Shown here: in pieces, positions 9,236 to 19,749 of the stretch
Position numbering within the stretch: the first letter of the stretch is position 1
Layout of the letters: each line of letters starts with the position of its first letter
DNA from: Rhizobium sp. PP-CC-3A-592
Lineage (GTDB): Bacteria; Pseudomonadota; Alphaproteobacteria; Rhizobiales; Rhizobiaceae
DNA: 64,000 nucleotides
Assembly (NCBI RefSeq): GCF_003217095.1
Contig: NZ_QJSR01000003.1
Span: 119,375 to 183,374, forward strand
Direction: 5' to 3'
Made by a program: the position numbers and the translations under genes
The notes under the pieces: generated by a model
Seen by the model: only the letters and a program-made list of their open reading frames with translations
Told to the model about the DNA's origin: nothing
The model's database searches: none

Positions 9236-9268
9236 AGCAATTCCGGTAAACGGGGCTTCAAATGCTCT
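9234..9268. repeat. Short inverted repeat AGAGCA...TGCTCT overlapping a stop codon
   Basis: AGAGCA (9234-9239) overlaps the TAG stop of the preceding transferase and is mirrored by TGCTCT at 9263-9268. The left arm (agagcaattccgg) resembles a short intergenic repeat I remember as abundant in Rhizobiaceae. This was not verified. Confidence 0.35.
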
Positions 9269-9275
9269 GAGGTAA

Positions 9276-10490
<1,215 letters not shown>

Positions 10491-10508
10491 GCGTCCGGAC
10501 GAGCCGCG

Positions 10509-11987
10509 TCAGGCGTTGCCTTCGACCGCCTCCGCAGGCTGGTCCTGATCGAGCCGCTTCGGCACCCAGAGGCAGACGGGGACGATGAGGACCGTTATGA
10601 CGAACATCACCAGGAAGGTGACGTGGAGCGCCGCCTGCAGAGCCATGCGGACCGGAACTGCATCGATCGCCGCCGCGCCTGTGCCGTCAAGCAGGCCGCG
10701 CAGCTGTTCGGGGGAGATCGCGCCGATGCCGCCGGCATGCGCAAGGCCGTAGCTGAGCACCGCACCCAGAATGGAGGCGCCGAGCGTGCTGCCGAGGTTG
10801 CGGGAGAACACGTTCGACGCTGTGGCGCTGCCGCGCTGCGACCAGCCGACGCTCTCCTGGGTGATGACCAGCGCGCAGATATTGAGCAGGCCCATGCCGA
10901 CCCCCATGACCAGCGATCCCGCACCGGCCTGGGCCGGCGAGCTTTCCGGCGTCAGCAGCACGAGCAGGAAGGCCCCGGTGGGGATGAGGAGGCTTGCGAC
11001 GAGCATGATCGGCCGCAGCCCGAAACGTGGGAACATGCGTGAGGCGAACGTGGCGCCGGCCGGCCAGCCGAGGAGCAGCATGGTCAGCGCGAAACCGGCG
11101 ACCAGCGGCGAACGGTCGAGCACCGTCTGCACATACATCGGCAGAAAGGTCGTCAGCCCCATGATGGCCATGCTGGCAAAGAAGATGGCGATGTTGGAGG
11201 CCGCGATCGGCCGGCGCAGCCAGAGATCGGGCGCGACCATCGGCGCTTCGGCACGACGTTCCTGCCAGAGGAACAGGCCGAGACTGACGACAAAAACCAG
11301 CACGGCCAGGATCGTGTAGACCGGCGTCGCGGCCTCCACCTCGGTCAGCGCCACCATGAGTGCGGAGATGGAAACGGCGAAGAGCGCTGCGCCGAGAATG
11401 TCGATCGACGCCGTCCGCGTCCGCTTCTCCTCGTGCAGAAAGCGGATGAAGCCGAAGGCCGCGAGGATGCCGACGGGAATGTTGATCCAGAAGACCCAGG
11501 CCCATGGCAGGCTGTGAATGATGAAGCTACCGAGCAGCGGCCCGACGACGGCGGACAGTGCCCAGACGCTCGCGAGATAGCCCTGCACTTTGCCGCGTTC
11601 GCGTCCGGGAAACAGGTCCCCGATGATCGTCATGGCGACCGGCTGGATCGCACCGGCGCCGACGCCTTGCAACAGGCGGAATGCGATCATCGACGGCATG
11701 GACCAGGCAAAGCCCGCAAGCAGCGACGACGCGAGAAAGACGGCGATGCCGAAGAGCACGATCGGCTTGCGACCGTAGATATCCGAAAGCTTGCCGAACA
11801 CGACGGTCGTTGCCGTCTGCGTCAGCAGAAAGGAGGAGAACACCCAGCTGTAGAGGTTGAGCTGGCCCAGTTGCGCCGCGATTTGCGGCATGGCGGTCGA
11901 GACGATGGTCGCCTCGATCGCGATCATCGCCATGCTTGCCATGATCGCGGCAACGACGAGGCCGCGGTGAACACGTTTTTCCGTCAT
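10509..11987 (-). CDS. DHA2-family MFS efflux transporter (14 TM type)
   Basis: A 492-aa integral membrane protein whose hydrophobic segments fit 14 helices. Motif A of MFS antiporters is visible as GKLSDIYGRKP (about residue 62), and the fourth/fifth helix region contains GVGAGAIQPVAMTIIGD. Members of this family export drugs and other hydrophobic compounds with proton antiport. The substrate cannot be told. No TetR/MarR regulator gene is adjacent, but palindromes lie in its upstream region. Its place inside the glycosylation locus may be accidental. Confidence 0.88.
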   Translation of the reverse strand: MTEKRVHRGLVVAAIMASMAMIAIEATIVSTAMPQIAAQLGQLNLYSWVFSSFLLTQTATTVVFGKLSDIYGRKPIVLFGIAVFLASSLLAGFAWSMPSMIAFRLLQGVGAGAIQPVAMTIIGDLFPGRERGKVQGYLASVWALSAVVGPLLGSFIIHSLPWAWVFWINIPVGILAAFGFIRFLHEEKRTRTASIDILGAALFAVSISALMVALTEVEAATPVYTILAVLVFVVSLGLFLWQERRAEAPMVAPDLWLRRPIAASNIAIFFASMAIMGLTTFLPMYVQTVLDRSPLVAGFALTMLLLGWPAGATFASRMFPRFGLRPIMLVASLLIPTGAFLLVLLTPESSPAQAGAGSLVMGVGMGLLNICALVITQESVGWSQRGSATASNVFSRNLGSTLGASILGAVLSYGLAHAGGIGAISPEQLRGLLDGTGAAAIDAVPVRMALQAALHVTFLVMFVITVLIVPVCLWVPKRLDQDQPAEAVEGNA

Positions 11988-12462
11988 GAATGGGTTCCGG
12001 AGCGCCTTGCCGGCGTAGAGGGAGGGACATCGGCGGTCGGACGGCCGTCAGTAGACGACGGCATGCGCCAGCGCACCCTTGCAGGCGCCGACGCTGCGTC
12101 GGTCGAGATCGGATCTCGCGTCCCTGAACTGGACCCGTCAACGTCATGGGTCAAGCCCGATAGTTTGTAAAACTTACATTCTCTGCTCTGAATCACGCGG
12201 ACGGCGGACGGGATGACGAACCGGGCCATCTCCGCGGATACCGACACGTCTATTTCGCGCGACCAAGCCGCGAATATCGAGGCGCATGCAATCCATTCAG
12301 GTTGCTCACTTCAGGCTCATGCAAGCCAGAGGCAATACTCAAGACGGTAACCAGCCGTATCGATGGGGTGTTCGCCCATGCTCGTTCGGAGGGAGAGCTT
12401 TGTCCGGTGGCAGGGCTCGGCGCCCGTTGCGAGTGCGCCGGTTAAGTCTGGGGATTGATGGC
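11988..12462. promoter_or_regulatory. 475-bp divergent region with two palindromes
   Basis: Region between the efflux gene (minus) and repeat protein B (plus). The open frame of repeat protein B extends into it (from 12286), but that extension has none of the octad composition and no ribosome site, so I treat it as untranslated. Two palindromes stand out: CGAGATC-g-GATCTCG (12104-12118) and AGTTT-gta-AAACT (12162-12174). The latter sits in the only AT-rich patch and is the better operator candidate. No other gene was seen. Confidence 0.4.
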
Positions 12463-15400
12463 ATGACGACAATTGCTTCCGGCCTGAGCGTCACGCAAAT
12501 CCGGTCCCTGTCCGCACCCGCCGTTGCGGCTTGGACGACCGAAGATGTCAGCTCCCTCTCCACGCTCCAGATCAAGGCCCTCTCCTCCTCCCAGATCGCC
12601 GCCCTCGACGTCGAGGACGTGGAGATTCTCAGCACCGAGCAGCTCAGCGCCATCTCCCGCGCGGCCATCGTCGGTCTGACGCTCGATCAGCTCAGCGCCC
12701 TGCACAAGACCGGCATCGAGGCGCTGTCCTCCTCGCAGGTCAGCGGGATGACGACGACGCAGATCGGCGCATTGACGGCTGATCAGGCGGAAGCCCTGAC
12801 GCCGGCCCAGATCAAGGCGCTGACCAGCGCCCAGATCGCCGCTCTGAGCGCGGAAGACCTCGCGACCTTTTCGACGGACGACATGAACGCGATCGCGGGC
12901 ACCGCTATTCGCGGGCTTCGGACAGACGTGCTGTCTTCGCTGACGAACGATCAGATTTCGGCTCTCAACACCGGCGCCGTCTCGAACCTGTCGAGCGACC
13001 AGCTCGTCGCCCTGAGCAAGGATCAGGTCGAATCATTCACCTCGTCACAGGTTTCCGCCCTCAGCTCGCTCCAGCTTGCGGCGCTCGAGCCGGAAGATGT
13101 CGACGTGCTTTCCCTCGAGGACGTCACGGCGATCTCCATCCGGTCGATCGCCGGTTTGCGTATTGCCAACCTGTCGAACGACAAGCTTTCCGCACTCTCG
13201 CCTGCGCAGGTTGCCGCTCTGGGTGCATCGCAGATTTCCACGTTGAGCACAGGGCAACTGGCAGCCTTCAACAGCGTTCAGATCGCAGCGCTGGCACCGA
13301 GATCCGTCGCAGCCTTGACGACGGACCAGATGGCCGCCCTGACCTCGGACCAGATCGGCGGTTTGTCCTTCACGCAGATAAAGAGCCTCACCTCCACGCA
13401 GGTCTCCGCCCTGTCGTCCAGCCAGATCGCCGCATTGTCGACGTCTGCGATGTCGGCCGTTACGGCGCAGACATTTTCCGGAATTCAGCCGCACGCCATC
13501 CCTGGGCTGACGGCCGGTCACGTTGCGGCGCTCGCGACCAGCGTCATAGCCAGTCTGAGCAGCCGGCAGATCGAGGCACTGAACGGCGCGCAGCTGGAAG
13601 CCCTCACACCCGTGCAGGTCAAAGCCTTCAGCGCGACCCAGCTGGCCGCCCTTGATGCTGACGATATCGCCAACTTCTCCCCCATCGATATCGCCGCCAT
13701 CAACGGCCAGGCCGTGCGAGGGCTGAAGACAGACGTCGTTGCAGCACTTTCAAACGCACAGCTCGCTGCGCTCAGCACCGCCACCGTCGCCGCGCTGACG
13801 AGCACCCAGGTCAACGCACTGACGACCGACCACCTCCCGGCCCTGCTCCCGGCGCAGATCGCCGCTCTCAGTGCAGTGCAGATCAGCGGTTGGGGTTCCG
13901 AGCAGTTTGAAGCGCTCTCCACGGCGCAGATCGCGAAGCTTGGCACGCAGACGATTGCAGGCCTCAGCACGCTACAGATCAGCACCTTGAGCGCAGAACA
14001 GACGGGAGCGCTGACCTCACAGCAAGTTCGGGCACTGACCTCGACGCAGGTTGCAGCCCTCGGGCAAAGCGCGCTGGCCTCCTTCTCGTCTACGGCCATA
14101 GCGGCCATTTCGACGATCGCCATCAAGGGCCTGGGCACCGACGGCATCGGTCGTCTGTCCACAGGCCAGATCGCGGCGTTCACCTCCAGCCAGACGGGCG
14201 CCCTGACGACCCTACAGCTATCGGCCATGAGCAGTCTGCAGGTCGAGGCCCTGTTACCCGTACAGATCCGAGCCCTCTCCGCGACACAGCTTGCCGCGCT
14301 CGATACAGCAGCCATCGGTACCTTCTCGACCGAGGACATGACCGCCATCACCAACAGGGCGATCTCAGGCCTCCAGACGCACATTCTTGCCGCGCTGTCG
14401 AACGACCAGATCGCGGCCCTCAGCACGAGCGCCATCGTCAGCCTGACATCGCCCCAGATTGAAGCTCTGCAGACGGGCCAGGTCGCCGCGCTGTCGTCCG
14501 ATCAGATCAAGGCCCTGACCGCTTCTCAGCTTGCTGCCCTCGGTGCGGATGATCTCGCGTCTCTATCGACCGACAATATCGGGGCAATCTCCAAGTCGTC
14601 GCTGTCCGGACTGACGACGGACGTCGCCGCAACGCTGTCGACAGCGCAGATTGCCGCCTTGACGACAACACAGGTTGCCGGACTGACGAAGGGACAGCTG
14701 GCCGCGATGGGAACGGCGCAGATCGAGATTCTCTCGCCGACACAGATGGCCGCCCTGACCTCCGTGCAAATCTCCGGCTTCAGCGACGAGGCTATCGCCA
14801 CCCTCTCCACGGACGATGTCGCGGCGATGACCACGGCGGCGGTGCAGGGCCTTAACATTGCAGCCCTTTCAGCCAGCCAGCTGGCCGCGCTGACGACCGC
14901 GCAGGTCGCGGCTCTGCGGACAACGCAGGTTGCGGCACTGTCGACCGATCAGATCGGGTCGCTCTCGACGGCACAAGTGGCTGCTCTGAGCGCGAATTCG
15001 GTGGCGGTGCTTTCGACGGCGCAAATGGCTGCCCTCAGCACGGCCCATCTTGCAGCTCTCAGCACCACCCAGGTCGCACGGTTGACCGCGCAGCACTTCA
15101 CCGTGCTCAACGCGAGCGATCTCGCAGCATTTTCCGTATCCAATGTCGCCGCGATCAACAGCCGGGCCCTATCCGGCCTCAGCGCCGATGTCATCGCGAC
15201 GCTTGGGACCGCCGAGATCGCCGCCTTGGGAACATCGGCCATCGCAAACCTGACGACGGCGCAGATCGAGGCGCTCGGGACGGCGCAGGCCGAGGCGCTG
15301 TCTTCGGTCCAGATTCGCGTGCTGACCGCAGCACAGGTCGCCGCGCTCGGCGCCGATGATATCGCGACCTTCTCGAAGGAAGAGTTCGCAGCCATCAGCA

Positions 15401-18400
15401 CCACAGCCATAACCGGCCTCAGTGGCGATGTGATGGAAAGTCTGACCGTGGACAAGATCGGCGCCCTGAGCACGGGTGTGATCGCGCGGCTGACGACCAC
15501 GCAGATCTCGGCGATGGCCGCAAGCCAGATCGCGTCCCTTTCGGTTGCGCAGGTCAAGGCCCTGAGCGTCACGCAGATGGCCGCACTTGACGTCGCGGAT
15601 ATCGCCGCCTTCCCGACGGCAAACATCGCTGCCCTCGGCAGCCAGGCACTCTCGGGCATAGGCACGGATCTCGTTGCGGCCCTTTCCACCGCGCAGGTCG
15701 CAGCGCTGGGGACGGCTGCGCTCGCCGGTCTCTCGACCCTGCAGGCGTCGGCTTTCTCCACCGGGCAACTCGCCGCCCTTTCCGCTTCGCAGGTCAAACA
15801 GCTGACCTCGGCGCAGATGGCCGCTCTCGCCGAGAACATTTCGGCCTTCTCCACCGAGCAAGTGGCCGCCATGACGCCGCTTGCGATCGGCGCGCTCGGG
15901 ACCGACCAGATCGCAGCCCTCAGCGATTTGCAACTGGCGGTGCTGACCTCGGCTCAACTGGGCGGGATGACGTCCCAGCAGATGGCCGGGTTTAGCACGG
16001 CGGATATCGTTGGGCTCTCCTCGCAGCGCATCGGGTCGCTAAGCAGCAGCGCGGTCAGTGGTCTCTCGACCGCCCAGATCACAGCGCTTGGCGTGGACCA
16101 GATCGTCAACCTCTCCACCCGGCAGGTCGCAGCCTTGAGCTCGGCCCAGATCGGTGCCCTTGCAACCGCCAATGTCGCCGTGCTCTCGACGGCACAGATC
16201 GCAGCGCTGTCGAGCACGGCGATTTCCGGCTTTACCTCGCAGCACATCGCCGTGTTGACGACGGATCAAGCGGAAGCGCTGACCAGCGCCCAAGTGGGGA
16301 ACCTGACGTCGGGTCAGATGTCGGGGCTCCAGCCGGACGACATGGCCACCTTCTCGACCAAGGATATCGCCGCCATTACATCCGCTGCGATTGCCGGCCT
16401 CACCACCGCCACGATCGCCACGCTCTCCACGAGCCAGATAGCTGCTCTCAGCGCATCCAGCGTGCACGGCTTGACCACACGCCAGCTGGCAGCGCTGCAG
16501 ACAGGGCAGGTGGAAGCCCTGACTGGCGTCCAGATCGCAGCCCTCAGCTCGTCCCAGCTGTCCGCCCTGTCCTCCAGCGCCATCGCCACCTTCACGACAC
16601 GCGAGATCGCCTCGATCGATCCGGCTGCCATCGTCGCTCTGTCCTCCGCCACCATTGCGTCGCTCGATCCGACCAAAATTGCAGCATTGAGCACCGCGGC
16701 CGTCGCGGCCCTCGGCTCCCGCCAGATCGACGCCCTGAGCGCTGACCAGATCGCAGCGCTGACCCGTGCTCAGCTGGGCGCCCTCACCTCCCGGCAGACC
16801 GCCGTGCTGACCTCCACCGACATTCAGGCCATCCTTCCCAAGAACATCAGCGCCCTGTCGTCCGATGCGATGGCGGGGCTGACCTCCGAGGCGGTCACGG
16901 CCCTGACGAACGACCAGATCGCCGCCATCAGCGCGAGCGGCATCAGCGGGCTCAGCACATCGTTGATCGCGCATCTCAGCAGCACGCAGGTGCAGGCTCT
17001 CGGCACCACCCAGATCGCTGCCCTGAGTTCCAGGCAGGTGGCCGTTCTCGCCGCCAGCGATGTCGCCGCGATGACGGCGATGCAGATCGCCGCGCTGAGC
17101 GCCGCAGGCGTTGCCGGCCTGACCACCCAGCAGATCGGCGCGCTGAGTGCCGATCTGGCGGAAGCTCTCAACGGCGTCCAGATCGCAGCGCTTGGCTCGC
17201 GGCAGCTGGCGGCGCTCGGCACCGGCGCGCTTGCCCGCTTCAGCCTCACCGATATCGCTGCCATTTCCGCCTCGGCCATCGCCGGCCTGTCCACGGCGAC
17301 GATCGCAACGCTTTCGGCCGAGGGCGTCGCTGCTCTCAGCACCGGCAGCATTGCCGGCCTGAGCAGCACGCAGATCGCAGCCCTATCGAGCGACCAAGTC
17401 GATGGTCTGACGACCGCGCAGGTCGCAGCACTCACCTCCAAACAGGTCGCCGCAATCGGAACGGCAGCCGTCGCGGCACTGTCGCTCCGCCAGATGGCCG
17501 CTCTGAGCGTCGACGGCGTCGCGGGCTTCACAACCACGCAGATCGCCGCCCTGACCACGGACCAGACGACCGCCTTTACGCCGACGCAGGTCGCGGCACT
17601 CAGCTCCGCCCAGGTCGCAGCGATGGCCAACGAGGATCTCGACGGCTTCTCGACGGCGGATATCGCCGCCTTCGGCTCTGCGGCCATCCCCGGCCTGTCA
17701 ACGACGGCGATCGCATCTCTGTCTGCAGAACAGGTCGCAGCTCTCAGCGCCTCCGGCGTGGCGGGGCTCAGCACCGACCAGATCGCCGCGTTGAACAGCA
17801 ACCAGATCGAAGTGCTGACGACCGCGCAGCTCGGCGCGCTCTCCTCCAGGCAGGCGTCCGTTCTGGGAACCGAGGATATTGCCCTCTTGTCTCCCGCCCA
17901 GATCGGCGCAATGGGAACAAGCGGGGTTGCGGGTCTCTCCACGGCGGCGATCTCCGTCCTCACGATCGATCAGGTCAAGGCCCTGACGAGCGTTCAGATG
18001 GGAACGCTTTCGTCGCAACAGCTGGCCGTTCTGAGCACCGATGCCTTGGACAACCTGGGTACGGCGCAGCTCGCGGCGATCAGCTCTCTCGCCATTCCCG
18101 GCCTCTCCACGACGGCGATCGCATCGCTCTCCATGAACCAGATCGCCGCACTCGGCACATCCGCCATCGCAGGCCTCGGCACGGCACAGATCGCAACTCT
18201 CAGCGTCGATCAGGCCGAAGCGCTGACGGCGTCGCAGATCGCGGTGCTCGATTCCCGACAGCTGGCGGCCCTCGGCGCGGATGATATCGACCGCTTCACC
18301 ACAAGCGAGATCGCCGCCATCAGCTCGACCGCCATCGCGGGTCTGTCGTCGTCCATGCTCTCCTCATTGACGCAGCAGCAGATTGCGGCCCTGAGCCCGG

Positions 18401-19488
18401 GCGGTATTTCGGGGCTCGCCTCGACGCAGATCGCAGCCCTCACCTCCACCCAGATCGAAGCCCTGAGTCTTGCACAGGTCGGTGCGCTGACCTCCAGCCA
18501 GATCGGCGCCTTGAAAACGAGCGGCATCGCCGGTCTCTCGGACAGCCAGCTTGCCGCCCTGAGCATCAAGGGCCTTGCCGGCATCAGCAGCGGTCAGGCA
18601 GCAGCGCTCAGCGCTGCACAAATGCAGGTCCTGTCGACCGGTCAGATCGCAGCCCTGAGTTCGGAGGCCATTTCGGGCCTCACGACGGACAGCCTCGCAA
18701 CGCTAAAGCCCGCCAAGATCGGCGCCCTCGGCTCGACGGCCGTAAAGGGTCTTCCGACCGCCTTCATCGCCGCGCTGTCTCTGACGGAGATCGCAGGCCT
18801 CGGCACGGGCACCGTTGCCGGGCTGACGAGCGCACAGCTTGGCGTGCTGAGCGCCGAGCAGGTGGATCAGCTCACGACCAGCCAGATCACCGCCCTCAGC
18901 CAGAGCGGTCTCGCCGGCCTGACCACGACGCACCTTGCGACCTTCTCGACGCAGGATATCGCCGCGATCGCGCCGGGAGCTATCAAAGGATTGAGCACGA
19001 CGATCGTTTCCGGCCTGACATCGACCAGTATCGCGGCTTTGACGACGGGCCAGGTCGCGGCCCTCGGTTATAGCCAGGTGAGCGCCCTGACCCCGGCGCA
19101 GATCGAAATGCTCTCGACATCGCAGGTCGGCGCCTTCGGTCTGATGCAGGCCGCAGCCCTCGGCTCGGACGATCTGGTCCGGCTGACGCCGGAACATATC
19201 ATCGCGCTCGGTACCGGCGCGATCTCCGGTTTGAGCACGCGCGCCATTTCAGGCCTCACCGTTGCACAGGCGGAAGCCTTCACGCCGGCTCAGATCAACG
19301 GCATGACCTCCGCGCAGCTGCAGGCCCTGACGGATGTGGCGATCAACGCCCAGACGACCCCGAACACCTCCAGTGCCCGTATCGCCTCGGGTTCGGAGAC
19401 CTCCAGCGCGCAAAGCGAATCGTCCGCAACGTCCGAACAGCCGAGCGAAAGCAGTGCATCGCTGATCATGTCGATGCTGAGCGTCTAG
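12463..19488 (+). CDS. Giant Ser/Thr-rich octapeptide-repeat protein (paralogue B)
   Basis: A complete 2341-aa protein. The start is ATG 12463: GGGGA lies 8 bp upstream, and the first residues (MTTIASGLSVTQIRSL) match the N-terminus of paralogue A. After 7 residues it is about 280 octads, consensus L-[ST]-[ST]-x-[QD]-[IV]-x-A, with rare phase slips (a 5-residue unit near residue 235). Every 10-17 octads a marker block of the type F-S-T-x-D-I-A-A-I followed by A-I-x-G-L recurs, so super-repeats exist but have diverged more than in paralogue A. The last ~50 residues drop the pattern and become a Ser/Thr/Gln/Glu-rich tail ending in a short hydrophobic stretch (LIMSMLSV). There are no Sec signal, no membrane helix, almost no Cys or Trp and no RTX nonapeptides. 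Probable surface or secreted filamentous/adhesive protein; the export route is not visible. Function not known. Confidence 0.88.
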   Translation: MTTIASGLSVTQIRSLSAPAVAAWTTEDVSSLSTLQIKALSSSQIAALDVEDVEILSTEQLSAISRAAIVGLTLDQLSALHKTGIEALSSSQVSGMTTTQIGALTADQAEALTPAQIKALTSAQIAALSAEDLATFSTDDMNAIAGTAIRGLRTDVLSSLTNDQISALNTGAVSNLSSDQLVALSKDQVESFTSSQVSALSSLQLAALEPEDVDVLSLEDVTAISIRSIAGLRIANLSNDKLSALSPAQVAALGASQISTLSTGQLAAFNSVQIAALAPRSVAALTTDQMAALTSDQIGGLSFTQIKSLTSTQVSALSSSQIAALSTSAMSAVTAQTFSGIQPHAIPGLTAGHVAALATSVIASLSSRQIEALNGAQLEALTPVQVKAFSATQLAALDADDIANFSPIDIAAINGQAVRGLKTDVVAALSNAQLAALSTATVAALTSTQVNALTTDHLPALLPAQIAALSAVQISGWGSEQFEALSTAQIAKLGTQTIAGLSTLQISTLSAEQTGALTSQQVRALTSTQVAALGQSALASFSSTAIAAISTIAIKGLGTDGIGRLSTGQIAAFTSSQTGALTTLQLSAMSSLQVEALLPVQIRALSATQLAALDTAAIGTFSTEDMTAITNRAISGLQTHILAALSNDQIAALSTSAIVSLTSPQIEALQTGQVAALSSDQIKALTASQLAALGADDLASLSTDNIGAISKSSLSGLTTDVAATLSTAQIAALTTTQVAGLTKGQLAAMGTAQIEILSPTQMAALTSVQISGFSDEAIATLSTDDVAAMTTAAVQGLNIAALSASQLAALTTAQVAALRTTQVAALSTDQIGSLSTAQVAALSANSVAVLSTAQMAALSTAHLAALSTTQVARLTAQHFTVLNASDLAAFSVSNVAAINSRALSGLSADVIATLGTAEIAALGTSAIANLTTAQIEALGTAQAEALSSVQIRVLTAAQVAALGADDIATFSKEEFAAISTTAITGLSGDVMESLTVDKIGALSTGVIARLTTTQISAMAASQIASLSVAQVKALSVTQMAALDVADIAAFPTANIAALGSQALSGIGTDLVAALSTAQVAALGTAALAGLSTLQASAFSTGQLAALSASQVKQLTSAQMAALAENISAFSTEQVAAMTPLAIGALGTDQIAALSDLQLAVLTSAQLGGMTSQQMAGFSTADIVGLSSQRIGSLSSSAVSGLSTAQITALGVDQIVNLSTRQVAALSSAQIGALATANVAVLSTAQIAALSSTAISGFTSQHIAVLTTDQAEALTSAQVGNLTSGQMSGLQPDDMATFSTKDIAAITSAAIAGLTTATIATLSTSQIAALSASSVHGLTTRQLAALQTGQVEALTGVQIAALSSSQLSALSSSAIATFTTREIASIDPAAIVALSSATIASLDPTKIAALSTAAVAALGSRQIDALSADQIAALTRAQLGALTSRQTAVLTSTDIQAILPKNISALSSDAMAGLTSEAVTALTNDQIAAISASGISGLSTSLIAHLSSTQVQALGTTQIAALSSRQVAVLAASDVAAMTAMQIAALSAAGVAGLTTQQIGALSADLAEALNGVQIAALGSRQLAALGTGALARFSLTDIAAISASAIAGLSTATIATLSAEGVAALSTGSIAGLSSTQIAALSSDQVDGLTTAQVAALTSKQVAAIGTAAVAALSLRQMAALSVDGVAGFTTTQIAALTTDQTTAFTPTQVAALSSAQVAAMANEDLDGFSTADIAAFGSAAIPGLSTTAIASLSAEQVAALSASGVAGLSTDQIAALNSNQIEVLTTAQLGALSSRQASVLGTEDIALLSPAQIGAMGTSGVAGLSTAAISVLTIDQVKALTSVQMGTLSSQQLAVLSTDALDNLGTAQLAAISSLAIPGLSTTAIASLSMNQIAALGTSAIAGLGTAQIATLSVDQAEALTASQIAVLDSRQLAALGADDIDRFTTSEIAAISSTAIAGLSSSMLSSLTQQQIAALSPGGISGLASTQIAALTSTQIEALSLAQVGALTSSQIGALKTSGIAGLSDSQLAALSIKGLAGISSGQAAALSAAQMQVLSTGQIAALSSEAISGLTTDSLATLKPAKIGALGSTAVKGLPTAFIAALSLTEIAGLGTGTVAGLTSAQLGVLSAEQVDQLTTSQITALSQSGLAGLTTTHLATFSTQDIAAIAPGAIKGLSTTIVSGLTSTSIAALTTGQVAALGYSQVSALTPAQIEMLSTSQVGAFGLMQAAALGSDDLVRLTPEHIIALGTGAISGLSTRAISGLTVAQAEAFTPAQINGMTSAQLQALTDVAINAQTTPNTSSARIASGSETSSAQSESSATSEQPSESSASLIMSMLSV
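12484..19350. repeat. Degenerate 24-bp (octapeptide) repeat array
   Basis: About 280 tandem 24-bp units encoding the octads of repeat protein B. They are less alike than those at 1-5196, showing an older or less homogenised array. The end is approximate, placed where the Ser-rich tail begins. Confidence 0.85.
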
Positions 19489-19665
19489 AAAGCTGACAGG
19501 CGCGCCGCCTGACCGCCGCGTTCCTGTCCCGATACCTTCCGACCGCTCGTTCAGGACGTGTCGGACAGCCGAATCCTATGCCTCCCCACCATACGATCAT
19601 CGCTGCCTCTGGCCGCGCCTCACCTCCCGTGTATGCAGCCCTCTTGCCCATCCATCCAAATCCGA

Positions 19666-19694
19666 TTGACAGCCAAGGTAAGACATCATATCTC
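19666..19694 (+). promoter_or_regulatory. Sigma-70-type promoter for the peptide ABC operon
   Basis: TTGACA (19666-19671), a 17-bp spacer and TATCTC (19689-19694), about 50 bp before the substrate-binding protein start. The consensus -35 and ideal spacing make this the clearest promoter in the window. Confidence 0.65.
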
Positions 19695-19749
19695 TTGTGA
19701 CGGAGTTGAGGAACGGAATGCTGCTGGGGAGCAGCGTGTGGAGGAAATG

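Noticed and set aside
12286-12462. Upstream extension of repeat protein B to 12286
   Set aside because: The 59 extra residues have no octad pattern, no ribosome site and no counterpart in paralogue A, whose N-terminus aligns with the Met at 12463.
12463-19488. RTX toxin or pentapeptide-repeat protein
   Set aside because: No GGxGxDxxx nonapeptides and no A(D/N)LxX five-residue period; the period is eight residues throughout.
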